Below are positions 1 to 12,203 of a DNA stretch of 64,000 nt, piece after piece. This DNA comes from Dromiciops gliroides (Eukaryota; Chordata; Mammalia; Microbiotheria; Microbiotheriidae). The position numbers and the translations under genes were made by a program. The stretch spans positions 677,628,314 to 677,692,313 of the forward strand of contig NC_057862.1 in the NCBI RefSeq assembly GCF_019393635.1. Direction: 5' to 3'. Each line of letters begins with the position of its first letter. Position 1 is the first letter of the stretch. A model generated the notes under the pieces. That model was not told the origin of the DNA, ran no database searches, and was given only the letters and a program-made list of their open reading frames with translations.

Positions 1-135
1 GAAAAATAGTTGCAATCACTGTATTTCAAAAGAATCGGTCTCCTCTATAATCTCATGCATTTTATTTCTTGCATTTAAAGGCATTCTTTTGAGAAGGGGT
101 CCAGAGGTGTCACCAGAATGCCAAATGGATCCAGG
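1..135. mobile_element. Interspersed repeat copy (possibly nonautonomous hAT), partial
   Basis: Shares TGTATTTC, ATGCATTTTAT and TTCTTTTGAGAAGGGGTCC with a second copy at 17905-18065. The family's ends as I recall (TTCTTAACCTGGGGTCC and its inverse) suggest a short DNA transposon. It is cut by the window edge. Confidence 0.4.
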
Positions 136-149
136 ACTGAGGAAAAGAT

Positions 150-285
150 AAGAATCTGTTTTGGAAGGTTGCTTGAGGCAACCAAGAAGTTAAATGACTT
201 GCCCAGGGTCATACAGCCAGTACCCATTATGGGCAAGACTGAACCTCGGGTCTTCCTGACTCTGTGGACAGCTCCCTACCCTGTA
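150..285 (-). repeat. MIR-type SINE remnant
   Basis: TTAAATGACTTGCCCAGGGTC and the following half match the MIR core in reverse. Confidence 0.7.
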
Positions 286-309
286 GGACACTTGACCTTG
301 CCTGGATTA

Positions 310-565
310 GAGGCAGCTGGTGATGCAGTAAGTAGAACCGAAGACCTGAATTCAAATGTGGCCAGTAGTAGACGCTTACTAACTTGTGAGGCTGAGTGAG
401 TGACTTCATCTATTTGCCTCAGCTTCCTTATATATAAAATGGGAATAATAATAGCACCTGCCTCCCAGCGTTGATGTGAGAATCAAATGAGAACAGATTT
501 GTTAAAAAGCACTTAGTGCAGTACCCGGCACACAGCAGGCATCATATAAATGCTTATTTCCTTTT
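310..565 (+). repeat. MIR SINE
   Basis: Near full-length MIR: TTGCCTCAGCTTCCTTATAT, AAAATGGGAATAATAATAGC, then GCACTTAGTGCAGTACC and GGCACACAGCAGGC. Confidence 0.8.
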
Positions 566-1204
566 CTTCCCCCTCGGCTGACCTGATCCATCCCTTGGCC
601 TATCAGAAGCATCTCCCAGTTCCCTCTCCTCCCTGCTGACAGGATCCTCAGTCTCCCCGCTCCCTCTCCCAACCCCTGCCCACGAGAGCCAGAGAGCCAT
701 CCCCTTCCCAACTCTGCAGACTTGTGGGCGGCTCAGTACAATTTCCATTCAGGACTCTCACTATCAACACAGCCTATACTGGTCTCAGGACCACCAGGAC
801 AGCTGAAGGGCAAACACCTGGAGAGCAGTGGAGACTAAGAATAGCCCGGGAAACATCTGGCCAGACCTCCCGGGGCTGGGAGCTCAGGCTGGTACCAATG
901 GAAAGAGTGACTCTCTTAGAGTAAGGCCTCACCACACCCTGCCAGGAACTCCCCAAACCCAGCCCTGAGCCCGACCCCCACCACCAAGGGGCAGCCACAA
1001 AATGACTTCAAAGCCTGGCCACCGATGGAGCCCTAACCTTGGCCTCAGTGACTTAAGCCTGGCCATGGGCCATCCAGTGTCAGTAGGGATTCCTTTCCTC
1101 TAGGGTTGGCCTCAGTGACAACTCAAGTCTCTCCTCACTCCCCAATTCGATGATTCTAACCCCCATCCCACCAGCCCTTCCATTCACAAGATGTGTAGTT
1201 CATA

Positions 1205-1375
1205 GAGATCATGGATTTCAAGCCAGAAGAGACCTCAGAGGTTGTCTGGCCAAGCCTCTTCATTTACTGATACGGAAAGAGAGGCCCACAGTGAAGTGAC
1301 TTGTCCAAGGTCACACAGATAAGTGGAAGTACCAGGATTCCAGCGCAGGCTCTTTCCACTGGACCAGTCAGCAAG
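1205..1375 (-). repeat. MIR-related SINE remnant
   Basis: AGAAGAGACCTCAGAGG, GTGAAGTGACTTGTCCAAGG and TCACACAG mark a MIR/THER-type copy in reverse. Confidence 0.7.
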
Positions 1376-1423
1376 TTGGGCACACCTCACTGCTGAGACT
1401 TTAGAGTCTGCATCCTGCTGGCT

Positions 1424-1650
1424 GGGCAGCTAGGTGGCGCAAAAGATAGATCAAAGGAGTTGGAGTCCAGAAGACTTGAGCTCAAATCCAGCCTCAGACA
1501 CTTACTAGCTGGGCAAGTCACTTCTTCCTGTTTACCTCAGTTTCCTCATCTGTAAAACGAGCTGGAGAAGGAAATGGCAAACCACTCCAGGATCTCTGCC
1601 AAGAAAACCCCAAATAGGGTCATGGAGAGTTGGACTGAATGACAACAACT
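1424..1650 (+). mobile_element. tRNA-derived marsupial SINE with RTE-like tail
   Basis: Head GGCAGCTAGGTGGCG with pol III box-like sequence, MIR-like body, and a tail reading AAATGGCAAACCACTCCAGG to GGACTGAATGACAACAAC, which resembles the 3' end of an RTE/BovB LINE. Flanking CTGGCTGG occurs on both sides and may be the target duplication. Confidence 0.8.
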
Positions 1651-2369
1651 TTCTGGCTGGATTCCTGAAGCCCACATACCTACACTGAGACCAGCACAGA
1701 AACCTTTACAGGTGTGTTCTGTCCAAGGAGACTCCTTATAGGCAAGTCCACCTTTTCCCAGCATCCTTCAAGGCTCCCATCAAACTCTACGTCGTGAGAG
1801 AGGAAGGGACAGGGCATACCAGCCTTCCAGATATCTCCTTCCTCAAAACTCAGACCACACATGTGGTCTGCATCCTTCATCCCATCCTAACGAGAGACAA
1901 GAGTGCATTTCTCCTGGGTGTGTTTTTAGCTCCCCAACCACCCTGGAAACTCCTAGAGAAAAGGCCCACCACTCACTTTTCTGTATTCCTTCTCTTCCAG
2001 CAAGGCTTCCCTGCGGAAGCAAGGATGGACAGGCATTCTGTTCTAGGGGAGCATCCCAAAGGTTCCCCAAGGAATTCTTCACGCCGCCAGCTTCCTAAGT
2101 ACTGCTGGATGAGCAGGTTTCAGGAACTGGACGATGGCCCAAAGTCCACCCTCTCCAGGAAGTTGTCCCTGATTTCCTGTGGGGTCCCTCCCTTCTCCTT
2201 CAATACTTTATTTGAATCTCTTGGGCCCCTCAGTCAGCAGTCTAGTGCATCACTTGGGTATCTATGCTGGGTCTTCTTATTTAGAGGCCTGAACTTGGAC
2301 AAATAACTTCCACTCCCTCATCCATAAAACAAGGGGGCTGACCTCAGGAGCCCCCTCCAGCTCTGGACT

Positions 2370-2610
2370 TAGCGGCCCATGAATTACACATTCTTACAAC
2401 TGGCTTTAAGTTGGAAAACACAAAACCCAAAGACCCAACATAATTTGCTGACAAAAGCAACAGTTTCAAGTTGCATTCAAATCCTAATAACTTAAAAATA
2501 AAAATAAAGATGCATTGCTGTCTATTTGAACGTAACAGGTGTTATTAAAAATTCAATATTAAGTGCCCCAAAAAGGATTATACATCCTTGTCCTATCCTG
2601 TGCTAGCTCT
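2370..2610. promoter_or_regulatory. AT-rich candidate noncoding element, CYP26B1 intron 2
   Basis: About 240 bp of AT-rich, non-repetitive sequence with several ATTA/TAAT cores in an otherwise GC-rich intron. It lies immediately before a TG microsatellite. It looks like a conserved noncoding element by texture only. Confidence 0.25.
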
Positions 2611-2611
2611 G

Positions 2612-2612
<1 letters not shown>

Positions 2613-2653
<41 letters not shown>
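2613..2653. repeat. (TG)n microsatellite
   Basis: About 20 uninterrupted TG units. Confidence 0.98.
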
Positions 2654-2656
<3 letters not shown>

Positions 2657-2739
2657 AGCGCACCCAAGTGCTCACTCCTAGCAGCATATAGGCTCCCTGT
2701 GGGCAGACACTGCCACGTTAAGAAGAGCCTGAGGTTTGG

Positions 2740-2900
2740 GGCAGCTAGGTGGCACAGTGGATAGAGCACCAGCCCTGGAGTCAAGAGTACCTGAGTTCAA
2801 ATCCAGCCTCAGACACTTAACACTTACTAGCTGTGTGACCCTGGGCAAGTCACTTAACCCCAATGGCCTCACTTTAAAAAAAAAGAAGAAGAAGAAGAAG
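2740..2900 (+). mobile_element. Young WSINE/MAR-type SINE with intact target duplication
   Basis: Complete element from GGCAGCTAGGTGGCACAGTG to CAATGGCCTCAC plus an A/GAA tail. The 17-bp duplication AAGAGCCTGAGGTTTGG is present exactly at 2723-2739 and 2901-2917, so the insertion is recent. Confidence 0.92.
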
Positions 2901-3059
2901 AAGAGCCTGAGGTTTGGTAGTCTTAGGCAAATGCTTCTGCCCACAGCAGAGCACTCCCCCTGGACACCTGCATAATAAGGTTGTTTCTAGACAAGGCTTT
3001 AAGGTTTGCAGGCCTTTACAAACATGGTTTCTTTGGTTCCTCACAAAACTTCTATGAGA

Positions 3060-3190
3060 TACTGATCGTTATTATTCCCATTTTCTAAATGAGCAAACTG
3101 AGGCTCACAGTCATCAAATGATTCCAGGTCCCTCGGGTGGTATGAGGCAGAAAAGTGGGTTTGGACCTCAGGTCCTCTGGCTCCAAAGGT
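3060..3190 (-). repeat. MIR remnant
   Basis: TTATTATTCCCATTTTCTAA, ACTGAGGCTCACAG and GGTTTGGACCTCAGGTCC fit MIR in reverse. Confidence 0.65.
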
Positions 3191-3259
3191 ATGACGCTTC
3201 CGGGATCTTAGAAAGGGGTTTCCCCCTATGTCCAGCACAGTGCTCAGCGGGGGAAAGGA

Positions 3260-3340
3260 AACAAGCATTTATTAAGTGCCTACTATGCGCCAGGCACTAT
3301 GCTAAAGTTGAAGATACGAAGAAAGGCAAAAGACAGTCTG
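3260..3340. repeat. MIR/L2-related fragment
   Basis: AAGCATTTATTAAGTGCC, TACTATGCGCCAGGCACTAT and GAAAGGCAAAAGACAGTC belong to a common mammalian repeat also seen near 26030, 29285, 41165 and 63190. Confidence 0.6.
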
Positions 3341-3604
3341 ATTGGGGGAGGGGGGGCAGAACAGGCAAAACAACTATGGACAAACAAGGTATATCCCGAA
3401 TAAAGTGGAGTTAATCAACAGAGGAAAGGCATTAACAATCCCGGGAGGGGGGGGTAAGGAAGGGCCCCCCCCCCCTCTCCTCTGACTCGGGGAATCCGGT
3501 ATTTGTCCATGGGAATATCGCGTCTGTCCATGTATCCCTATCTCGCTAGTGTATCTACATGGCTCGTGGTCTCCCTCCCCACGCTCCCGCCCCCTCCCCC
3601 CCAA

Positions 3605-3695
3605 GGGGAAGTGCCTTGATTCTGTATCTTCTTTGTATTCTCAGCACTTGACACATAGTAGCCTCTTAATAAATGTTTGCCGACTGATGGAAACG
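3605..3695 (+). repeat. L2 LINE 3' end
   Basis: CTTTGTATTCTCAGCACTTG, CACATAGTAG and AATAAATGTTTGCCGACTGA are the L2 tail. Confidence 0.7.
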
Positions 3696-3799
3696 CAACG
3701 CTCCCGGGCAGCGGTGGAAAGAAAGCAAAGGTCAAAAACGAACATTTAAAACCCAAATCGCTGGTAGCTCCTTGGGTGGGACGTGAGCTCTCGGGAGTG

Positions 3800-3905
3800 A
3801 GGACTGACCGTGTGGCTTTGCGTTTGTTTCTGCCTACAGCGCCCAGTACAAGGCCTAGGACGTGATTGGCTCTCAACAAGGGTTTGTCGGATTGAATTGA
3901 GTAGA
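3800..3905 (+). repeat. L2 LINE 3' end (diverged)
   Basis: GCGCCCAGTACAAGGC and a degenerate CTCAACAAGGGTTTGT tail ending GGATTGAATTGA. Confidence 0.5.
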
Positions 3906-5284
3906 GCTCAATTCATAACAACGGCCCACACGCTTTCACACTCTCAGTTCTTAAGGACCTCCAAGGACAGCTACTTCAACTCCCTCATTTTGCAGATGAA
4001 GAGAATGAGTCCCGGAGAGAAAAATTGGGAGGGGACATCGGTCCCTTTGGTCTCTTCCAGCTGGAGACCTATGAGCCCGTTTGAAGGAGAAGGCTGCCCC
4101 AAACGCCCCCTCGCCCCTGCCGGTCCCCGCCTCCCTCCAGCCTCTGCACGTCAGATAGAAGGCACTTTTTCCCCCTGCTGCCTGTCCCTAGTTTGGGTGA
4201 GGACCCAGTAAACCCCGGACTTGGAAGGTGGAGGTGGGAAGTGGGAAGTGCCCAGCCGTCTGTCTCCCTGGCAGCTTTGAGAAAGGAAGCTGGGGGCGGC
4301 GCTCAGGGCTCAGCTTTGGGGTTACTGCAGTTCAAACAGCACGTGCCACGGGGCGGACCCCGGGGAGTCGCTGAGGCGGCTGCGGAGGCAGCGGGAAGGA
4401 GGCGGGAGAGCGTGGCAGGGCGGGCTGGGGAACTCCGGGCTCAAAAATCCTTCTCTACTTTCCCTTCCAGGTTAGGGCCCCGGGGCCGGCCAGGAATGAG
4501 GGGGGGGTGAGGGCTGCTCCCCCACATCCCACTAGCGGCCACCTTTCTCTGCGTCCCAGTTCTGTTCCTGGCTCCGAGGATCCGGGCCCGGAAGGGTCCA
4601 AATCCCCTGCTCGCACCCCCCTCCCCAGTCACACACAACCGCACCAGCCCAGCATCGCCCCTTTAAATTCCTCAATGGAACCTCAGGAGGGAATACAGCG
4701 TTTTGAGTTTGGGATCCTCGGAACTTCCGAGTCGGGTCTCAAGGTTCGGACCCCGAATGTTAAAGCAGGACAACTGCCACGCGCTTGCCCCCCCACCCCC
4801 GCCCTCCCGCTGCCCCCACCTCCCCAGCGCCTAGCGCGAGAATCGAAAGCGCCAAAGACAGCCCCACCGGCGGCGGTGGAGGTCCCCAGGCGCTCCAGCT
4901 CCTTTCCGTGGAGGTAGTGACAGGTTGGGGGAGGGGATGGGGAAGGCCAGAGGTCCCACGGACCGCCATGGGGCAGGAGGAGGGAGAGAACAGGCTCCAC
5001 GCAGCTCCGGCTGGGAATGGGGGTGGGGCGGGGACAAGGGGGTGGTGTGTTCCTGTCACCGGAGCGCGATCAGGCAGAGTGAGGGCTCTAGGGAAAGGGG
5101 GGGCGCGGGTTGCCACCCCAGCCAGACTGCCTGCTGGGTACAGAGAAGGGAGGACCCGAACCTGGGCGGAGCAGGTAAGGAGAGGGCAAAGGAACCGACG
5201 CGGTCTGAAGGGGGAGGGGGCTCCGCCCAAAGAATCCAGGTTTTTGGAGCTGGGGGAGTGTGGAGAGTGAGTGCCTCGTCTGTA

Positions 5285-5440
5285 ATCATAACAGCCACGT
5301 ATATAGATAGCGCCTCTGCACTCTGGCGCTGGACAGGGCCCATCTCATGCGAACCTTTCTTTTTGCAAGAGGGGAAACTGAGGCCCAGAGAGACGTTGAT
5401 TTGCCCAAGGTAGCACGAAGCAGAGGAGGGATACAAATTA
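5285..5440 (-). repeat. MIR remnant
   Basis: GGGGAAACTGAGGCCCAGAG and TTGATTTGCCCAAGGTAGC in MIR reverse order, with the GGCGCTGGACAGGGCCCATC outer part. Confidence 0.65.
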
Positions 5441-5578
5441 ATTTCCCTTTCCACCCTCCCCCGGATACAGGCAGATCAGCCTTCCATCTGGATGGCTCGT
5501 TGGAGGAGGAGTGAATGGGGCGTGGAAAGTAAAAGGAGTCTGGAAAACTGAAAATGAAAGCGAGGTAACAGACAATCA

Positions 5579-5908
<330 letters not shown>

Positions 5909-6024
5909 ATCAGCGAAACTTTTTTTTTAAGTGAATGTAGCGGGGTAGTATAATGTACCTAGAGAGGGAAGGCATCTTGGAGACCGTCTTGTCCAACCCA
6001 TCCAAGTTCCCCAAATATTTTTCA

Positions 6025-6190
6025 TGCCCCATCTCATTTGATTTGATTCTCCGATCCTTGGGTGCTATTAATTTTACAGATGAGGAAACTGAGGCTGGGG
6101 GAGGGGTAAGTGACGACCACGAGAAGTAGCTACTAAATGTCTGAGACGGGATTTGAACTCGAGTCGTCCTGACTCCAAGGCCATCCTGGA
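6025..6190 (-). repeat. MIR remnant
   Basis: TTTTACAGATGAGGAAACTG, GGGATTTGAACTCGAGTCG and TCCTGACTCCAAGGCC, reverse MIR, inside CYP26B1 intron 1. Confidence 0.7.
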
Positions 6191-6639
6191 CGGTGTGTCT
6201 TGGGAGGGGTGGGGGGTAGAGAGATTCCACTGACCCTTCCCCCTTTCTGGCCTTCAGGGACAAGGGATCCGCTGGATCTCCAATAGAACTGCTTTCGGCC
6301 CTTCGGCCCTCCCCTGCCTTCTCTGCTCTCTATCCCTGACGACTTATTTTATTTTTTTTTCAAACACCAACTGGAAAAGACATCATAATCTCCGTGGTAA
6401 TAAGTGGAGACGCGCAGCCCGTTGGCACCAAGTCGGATAATATTTTCTCTGCACCCCCCCCCCTTCCCTGGCCCCTGGCTTTTAACAGCGGCTCTCAAAA
6501 CTGTATGGGCGAAGTGAGGAGCCGCGAGCCCCAGCGGGACCCCGGGTGGCCCCGCCCCGCCCGAAGCCCTGCCCCACCCCCCCATTCCCGGCCCGACCCA
6601 ACCCGCCTCATCCACTCTTAGAATAAATCTTTCCAGGCT

Positions 6640-6970
6640 CCTGTCCACGGGCTGGCGAATCCCCGCCGGATGGCCAATGGCCAGCGCCTATTTATAGCCG
6701 CGCAGGTCCCCTCCCCCCGGGGCGGCCGCTCAGGAGTGGGACAGGGAGGGGGTGCGGGAGGCGGGGGGAGATGGGGATTTCTGTGCTTGGCAAATATAAA
6801 TATATACATGTATATGTATACACACATTATATATAATTTTAATTTTTTTCTCAGTATTTTAATATGATGTCATCCGCCGTCTTGCCGGCGCATTCTGGAG
6901 GGCGGCAGGGCTTCGGGGTGGTGTATGGCCACTGAAATAATAAATAAATTTATTTCAGAACATAACCGTA
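6640..6970. promoter_or_regulatory. Candidate regulatory block with MEF2/TATA-like palindrome
   Basis: Contains GGCCAATGGCC (CCAAT-type, 6672-6682) and the perfect palindrome CTATTTATAG (6688-6697), which fits MEF2 sites and reads as a TATA-like box on both strands. An AT-rich stretch at 6784-6870 and a GAAATAATAAATAAATTTATTTC inverted repeat at about 6934-6956 follow. Function is not established. Confidence 0.35.
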
Positions 6971-8109
6971 ATAGAAAAGTGTGTTCCCTGCCGCCCTGGG
7001 GCTCCGGGGCCGCCGCCGGGCGGGATTCCCAGGCGGATCCGAAGCGAATCGGGTCGGGGCGGACCGTGGAGCCCCTGCTGGGGGACCGAGCCGAAAAGGG
7101 GAGGAGGGGGCTGAAGAGGGGGTGGAGCGGGGCCGGGTCGCCGCGGAAGCCAGACACAGAAGTGGTTTTGTCGGCTGTGGGTTAATTAGGGGGCGATTAC
7201 GCGGCCAGGCGGGGCGGAGCGGGGCGGGGTAGGGGGCTAGCGAGCAGGTAACTCGATCCCAGCCGTCTGGGCCCGGGATAGGGGGGTGGCGGGCAGTAAA
7301 TTGGGACGACCCCGACCGGGCTGCCAGGAGTTGGGGGGGGCGGGTTTGCTTCAGAATGACAGGAAACCCACCGAAATTTCCGAAGGGCGGGGGGGTTACG
7401 GGGGGGAGCAGAGTTCTCCTCTCCGTCTGACACTGGCCACTCTAGCTCCCCCTCCCCCACCCCGAATCTATTACCGCAGCCTGGTTACCGGAGGCAAATT
7501 ACCTGTCTACCTTCCTCTGCCCCCTTCCTTCTCCCCCCCCCCCACAGAGGTGGTCGTGTTGGGGCTTAGGACGCCCCCACCCCCACCCAATGGCCCCAAC
7601 GTGGGGGAGGGAGGAGGGAGGAGCCCAGGGTCTTTCCCCAAACCTTTAACGATGCTGAGGAACTCCCCGCCTCACCTCACCCCGCCCCCTCCTCACTCTT
7701 CTTTCTTTCATGGAAAAAAGAAGTCCGTCTGTCTGTCTGTGTATGTAAGACTGTTTCTCACACATACCCCCCCCACACACACACCCCTACACACACGCAC
7801 GCACAAGTCTAGAACCCCGGCTCCAGCCCGGGCTGCAGCCTCCCTACCCAGCCAAGGCTTCTCAATCACTTTTCCACACGGTCTTCCGCAAGGGGCGAAG
7901 CGAGGCCGCGCCGCCGCGCTGGAGCCGTCTGGGGAGCGAGGGCGGGAGGGAAGAGGGAGCTGAGAGAGCTCCAGAGGCCCCGGTGCAGGCCACGGGCCCA
8001 GGAGAGGTTGGGGGGCCGAAGCTTCGGGGCCCCCTGGAGGTGGGGCTACGGGGATTGGCCCCCGCCCCTGCCGCCTCCAGCTGCTCCGCACAGCCTCCGG
8101 ATCGCCTGG

Positions 8110-8237
8110 GTGGCGACTCGTTTCAGGGCTAACCTTTGATAAGAGGAAGAAACTGGATGGGGCGGGGGCACGGTGGGTTTTTAGGGGGCTCCCAGTTTTC
8201 TCCTAGCAGCAGAGTTGGCTGTGAGTTTCCTGAGGAC

Positions 8238-8308
<71 letters not shown>

Positions 8309-8620
8309 TCCTCCCTTCCCCCCCAACGTCCTCGCCTCTGATCTGCTTAACTATAATTAAAGTGCGCTTTTGGTGGCATTAATAAAGACTTATTTGTCCG
8401 CCGTTTCCACCGCCTGCCTCCACAAAGGGGACTTTCATCGGGGCGGCCACTCCAGCCGCGAGTCCAATTTATACAAAAATGTTGTATTTTTAGCCCGGGG
8501 CTCTGTTTAGATGGCGCTCAGTGGAAAGGGAGAGCCCTTGGAGGGACCCCCGTAAAAATCTGACAAATGGCCCCGAAAAGCATAAAGGTCCGATTCACCA
8601 GGGCGCCCGTTAACCCCTTG
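8110..8620. promoter_or_regulatory. Candidate conserved regulatory element, CYP26B1 intron 1
   Basis: AT-rich island in a GC-rich intron, interrupted by a CA microsatellite. Visible motifs are CCTTTGATAAG (overlapping TCF/LEF and GATA, near 8132), TATAATTAAAG and CATTAATAAAG (homeodomain-type) near 8350-8385, and ACAAAGG (SOX/TCF-like) near 8421. No repeat family explains it. Conservation is inferred from texture, not from an alignment. Confidence 0.4.
8239..8306. repeat. (AC)n microsatellite
   Basis: 34 uninterrupted AC units inside the candidate element of CYP26B1 intron 1. Confidence 0.98.
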
Positions 8621-8967
8621 GGCGCCGTTGCCCCCTCCCCCTTCCTGGCTAGCACTTGGCCCGCAGGCGCCCCCTGCCCCCGCTCAGTTTGGAGGACTCC
8701 CCCCACCCCTGGGCAGGAGAGGGGGGCGGAGGGGGGACAGGAGCGTCTGAAGATGTGATTTGGAGGCAACAGCCCCGGCAGACCGCTGAGGGAGCCCGCC
8801 GCCGCGGCCTCTGTGGGTTCTGAAATTTTATTTCCTAACTTCGCGGCCAAAAAATCCCAGTCCGCCGCCGTTAACCCTTTCTGTGCAGCCCAGGTGGGGA
8901 GGGAGAGCGACTTCGAGGCTGCCGCGTCTCCCTGACTGTCTCGGGTGGATTAAATGTGCGCGGGATC

Positions 8968-9010
8968 GCGCACGCACGCACACACATACACACACACACG
9001 AGCACACACG

Positions 9011-9056
<46 letters not shown>
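8968..9056. repeat. (AC)n/(GC)n compound microsatellite
   Basis: AC units mixed with GCAC and a CGCGCGCGCGC core near 9009. Alternating purine-pyrimidine sequence of this kind can form Z-DNA. Confidence 0.95.
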
Positions 9057-9057
<1 letters not shown>

Positions 9058-9347
9058 CCCTCCTGCTGAAGGAATAGGGGAGACAAGCAGAGTGCCCCTC
9101 CCTCCGGAAGGACCCGAGGACAGGGTGAGAGTGGGCTAAGGGAGTGTAAAAAAAAAGCGCCCCCCCCCTCCGTCATTTGACTACCTGGAGAAATGGCCAA
9201 GACCAGCTATTCCAAGCCCCTTTTCCCCGTTTCTAACCACTCTTCTTTCCCAGGGCTTGAATAGCACCCCCTCCCCATTTTCCTCCAGCACCACAGGAAG
9301 AAATCTTACATGCTGGTTGGTTTCAGGTCAGTTTTCCTTCTGCATTT

Positions 9348-9373
9348 ACACACACACACACACACACACACAC
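9348..9373. repeat. (AC)n microsatellite
   Basis: Thirteen AC units. Confidence 0.95.
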
Positions 9374-9449
9374 TCCACACAACCATCCTTTTGACTCTTA
9401 AAGCTCCCACTCCCCACCCCACTAAAAGGGACAGCAAAGGGGCAGGGGG

Positions 9450-9520
9450 AACATCTCATTGCAATTAGTTATAGTCTAGCACTTAAGCAGGTTAATTCCG
9501 GTTAATCTCCGCAATACTTC
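9450..9520. promoter_or_regulatory. Candidate homeodomain-site cluster, CYP26B1 intron 1
   Basis: A 70-bp AT-rich cluster with GCAATTAG, CACTTAAG (NKX-like) and a near-perfect direct repeat GGTTAATTCCGGTTAAT. It is flanked by C-rich sequence and is not part of a repeat I know. Confidence 0.35.
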
Positions 9521-9810
9521 GGGGTCCAGTTCTTGTCCCCACCCCCACCTCACCCCTACCCCCAGATACCAATAAGATCTTGGAGCTGAGAGATTTCTGA
9601 GTCCGAATCAGGAGCACACGCTGAGCTCCACAGACACAAACAGGGCAACAGTCCCTTCCTTCTCTGCTCAGGGCTTCCTGGGACAGCCCTAACTAACCTC
9701 GCAGCCCTCCTATTTCTTCTTAAAGATAAATAAACAGAGGAAACTTTTCCAAACAGGTAGCCGCGTGCCTCGGGCTTCCCCAGCATGTCACTTTTCCTTT
9801 CGTGGACGCA

Positions 9811-10000
<190 letters not shown>

Positions 10001-10717
10001 AGAATGAGAGTTTTACCTGGCCAAGCCGAGCCAGCTGCCAGGACCCGGCCCTCTCCTTAAAGAGACAAGTCCTCCTGGGTAGGCTGGCTCGAGTCTCCTC
10101 TCCCTCCTCTCTTACCCCCTCAGCGCCACTATCCCGGCTCGGCCCAGCCGAAGCTGCGGCGATGTGAGGACCAGAAAGCAGGCAAAGAAGCACAGAAGAG
10201 GCAGGTGGGTAGGGGAGAGCGACGTGCTCAGGCTAGGGGACTCCCCTTCGACAGCCAAACGCCCCATTCGCCCCACTGAAGAACCACATCTAGACTGCCA
10301 TATACACACATCTCCCATCTATGAGGGTCCATCGTCCACACCTGCCTCAGTCCCGCGTATGGTTTTTGGAGCAGTTCAGGGATAAGCGGATTTAAGGTTC
10401 TAGAATGCTCCCTCACCCACAGCCAGGGAGACTCCCTTTCGCCCGGCACCAGGTCCCAGAGCCGCCCAGGCTAGCTCCCCGTAAGAGTCCCCATCGGTCA
10501 GTCTAACCTCCCGTCACGTTGGCAGAAGCTCGCCAAGTGAACATGCCCTTTTCCCCTTTCCCCCTAGCCTGGAGTCTGCAGGAGAGCCCCCCCCCCCCCC
10601 CGCCTTCAGCAGAACCTCCTTACCTCTAGCCACCCTCCCACCTGCACTGCCCTGTCAGCCTCGGACTCCTGCTCACCTTTCACGCCCCCCTGCATGCTCC
10701 TCCGTGCCCTCCTCCTA

Positions 10718-11307
<590 letters not shown>

Positions 11308-11333
11308 CAAAGTGTAACTTTGTTTTGTGTTCC

Positions 11334-11339
11334 TTTATA
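11334..11339 (-). promoter_or_regulatory. TATA box of the CYP26B1 promoter
   Basis: On the minus strand the sequence reads CCCCCTATAAAGGAAC, a consensus TATA box about 270 bp upstream of the CYP26B1 ATG in a GC-rich setting. It predicts transcription start near 11305-11310. Confidence 0.65.
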
Positions 11340-12203
11340 GGGGGTGGGGGTCGGCTGAAGGGGCCGGGCCGGGGACTGGACTAAGGACAAAGCGCTCAAG
11401 TTCGCCGGCTCTCCCTCTCCAAGCACCACGCTTGGTGAACTTGGGAAAACTCGGGACGGCGGACCCCTCCCCTTCGCTGGTGGGGAAAGGCAAAAAATAA
11501 GATGAAACAAAAATGAAAAATTCAAGTGCAATCGATTCGTCCAGAGGATTTGTTTTTAATTCCAATTTCGGAGGAAAAAAAAATAAAAATTCTAATTAAG
11601 AAGGAAAGGAGAGGATGTCTCCTTCAGATCCAAAAATCACCCGAGAGCCCCAAAACTTTTGGGGGGGAAGAGGAAGGGAAATGACGGTTTGGGAAATGCG
11701 GGGACCTACCCCCCGACTCTGTATCTGTTCAAACTTTAATGCGGTGCCTCAGCCTCTAAAAGCTGCCCGTGCGCCCCTGCAGCGGCTGCGGCCAGAAGTG
11801 AGGAGCAGAGCTGAGCTGACGAGACGGAGTGAGCAGCGAGCGCGGGGCGAACGAGACGGACGCCGAAAGCAGCCCGGAGCCCGAGGGGAGGAGGAGACGG
11901 AGGAGAAGGAGGCGCGGGCCGGTGGGAGGGAAGGAGGGAGGGGGTGAGGCGGGGTGGGGTTGGGGGGCGGGCGGTGGAGAAGCCGAGCCGGGTTATTGTA
12001 TCAATCAGCAAAGGCAGGCAGTCCGCAGGATTGTGTCTCTCGTCTCTGGACTTGCTGCTAGGGAAAGGGGGGAGGGGGAAGGGAAGAAAGAGGGAAAAGA
12101 GGAAAAAAAAAAAGAAGAAATAAAGCAGGAGGCAGGATTTCAGGGCTGGTGGTTTTAAAAGCTTCTCAACGTGATTTGAGTCAAAAGCATTGCGGTGCGT
12201 GTG

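Noticed and set aside
1424-1500. tRNA-like start with pol III box-type sequence
   Set aside because: It is the head of a tRNA-derived SINE, not a tRNA gene; the same holds for the other SINE heads.
7286-7963. 225-codon proline-rich frame in CYP26B1 intron 1
   Set aside because: GC-rich sequence with few stops, low-complexity protein, no recognised domain and no splice support.
8421-8432. NF-kB-like GGGGACTTTCA
   Set aside because: Last consensus base differs and nothing else supports it.
11396-11442. AGTTC and GAACT half-sites upstream of the CYP26B1 TATA box
   Set aside because: Spacing is too wide and the half-sites are imperfect for a retinoic acid response element.
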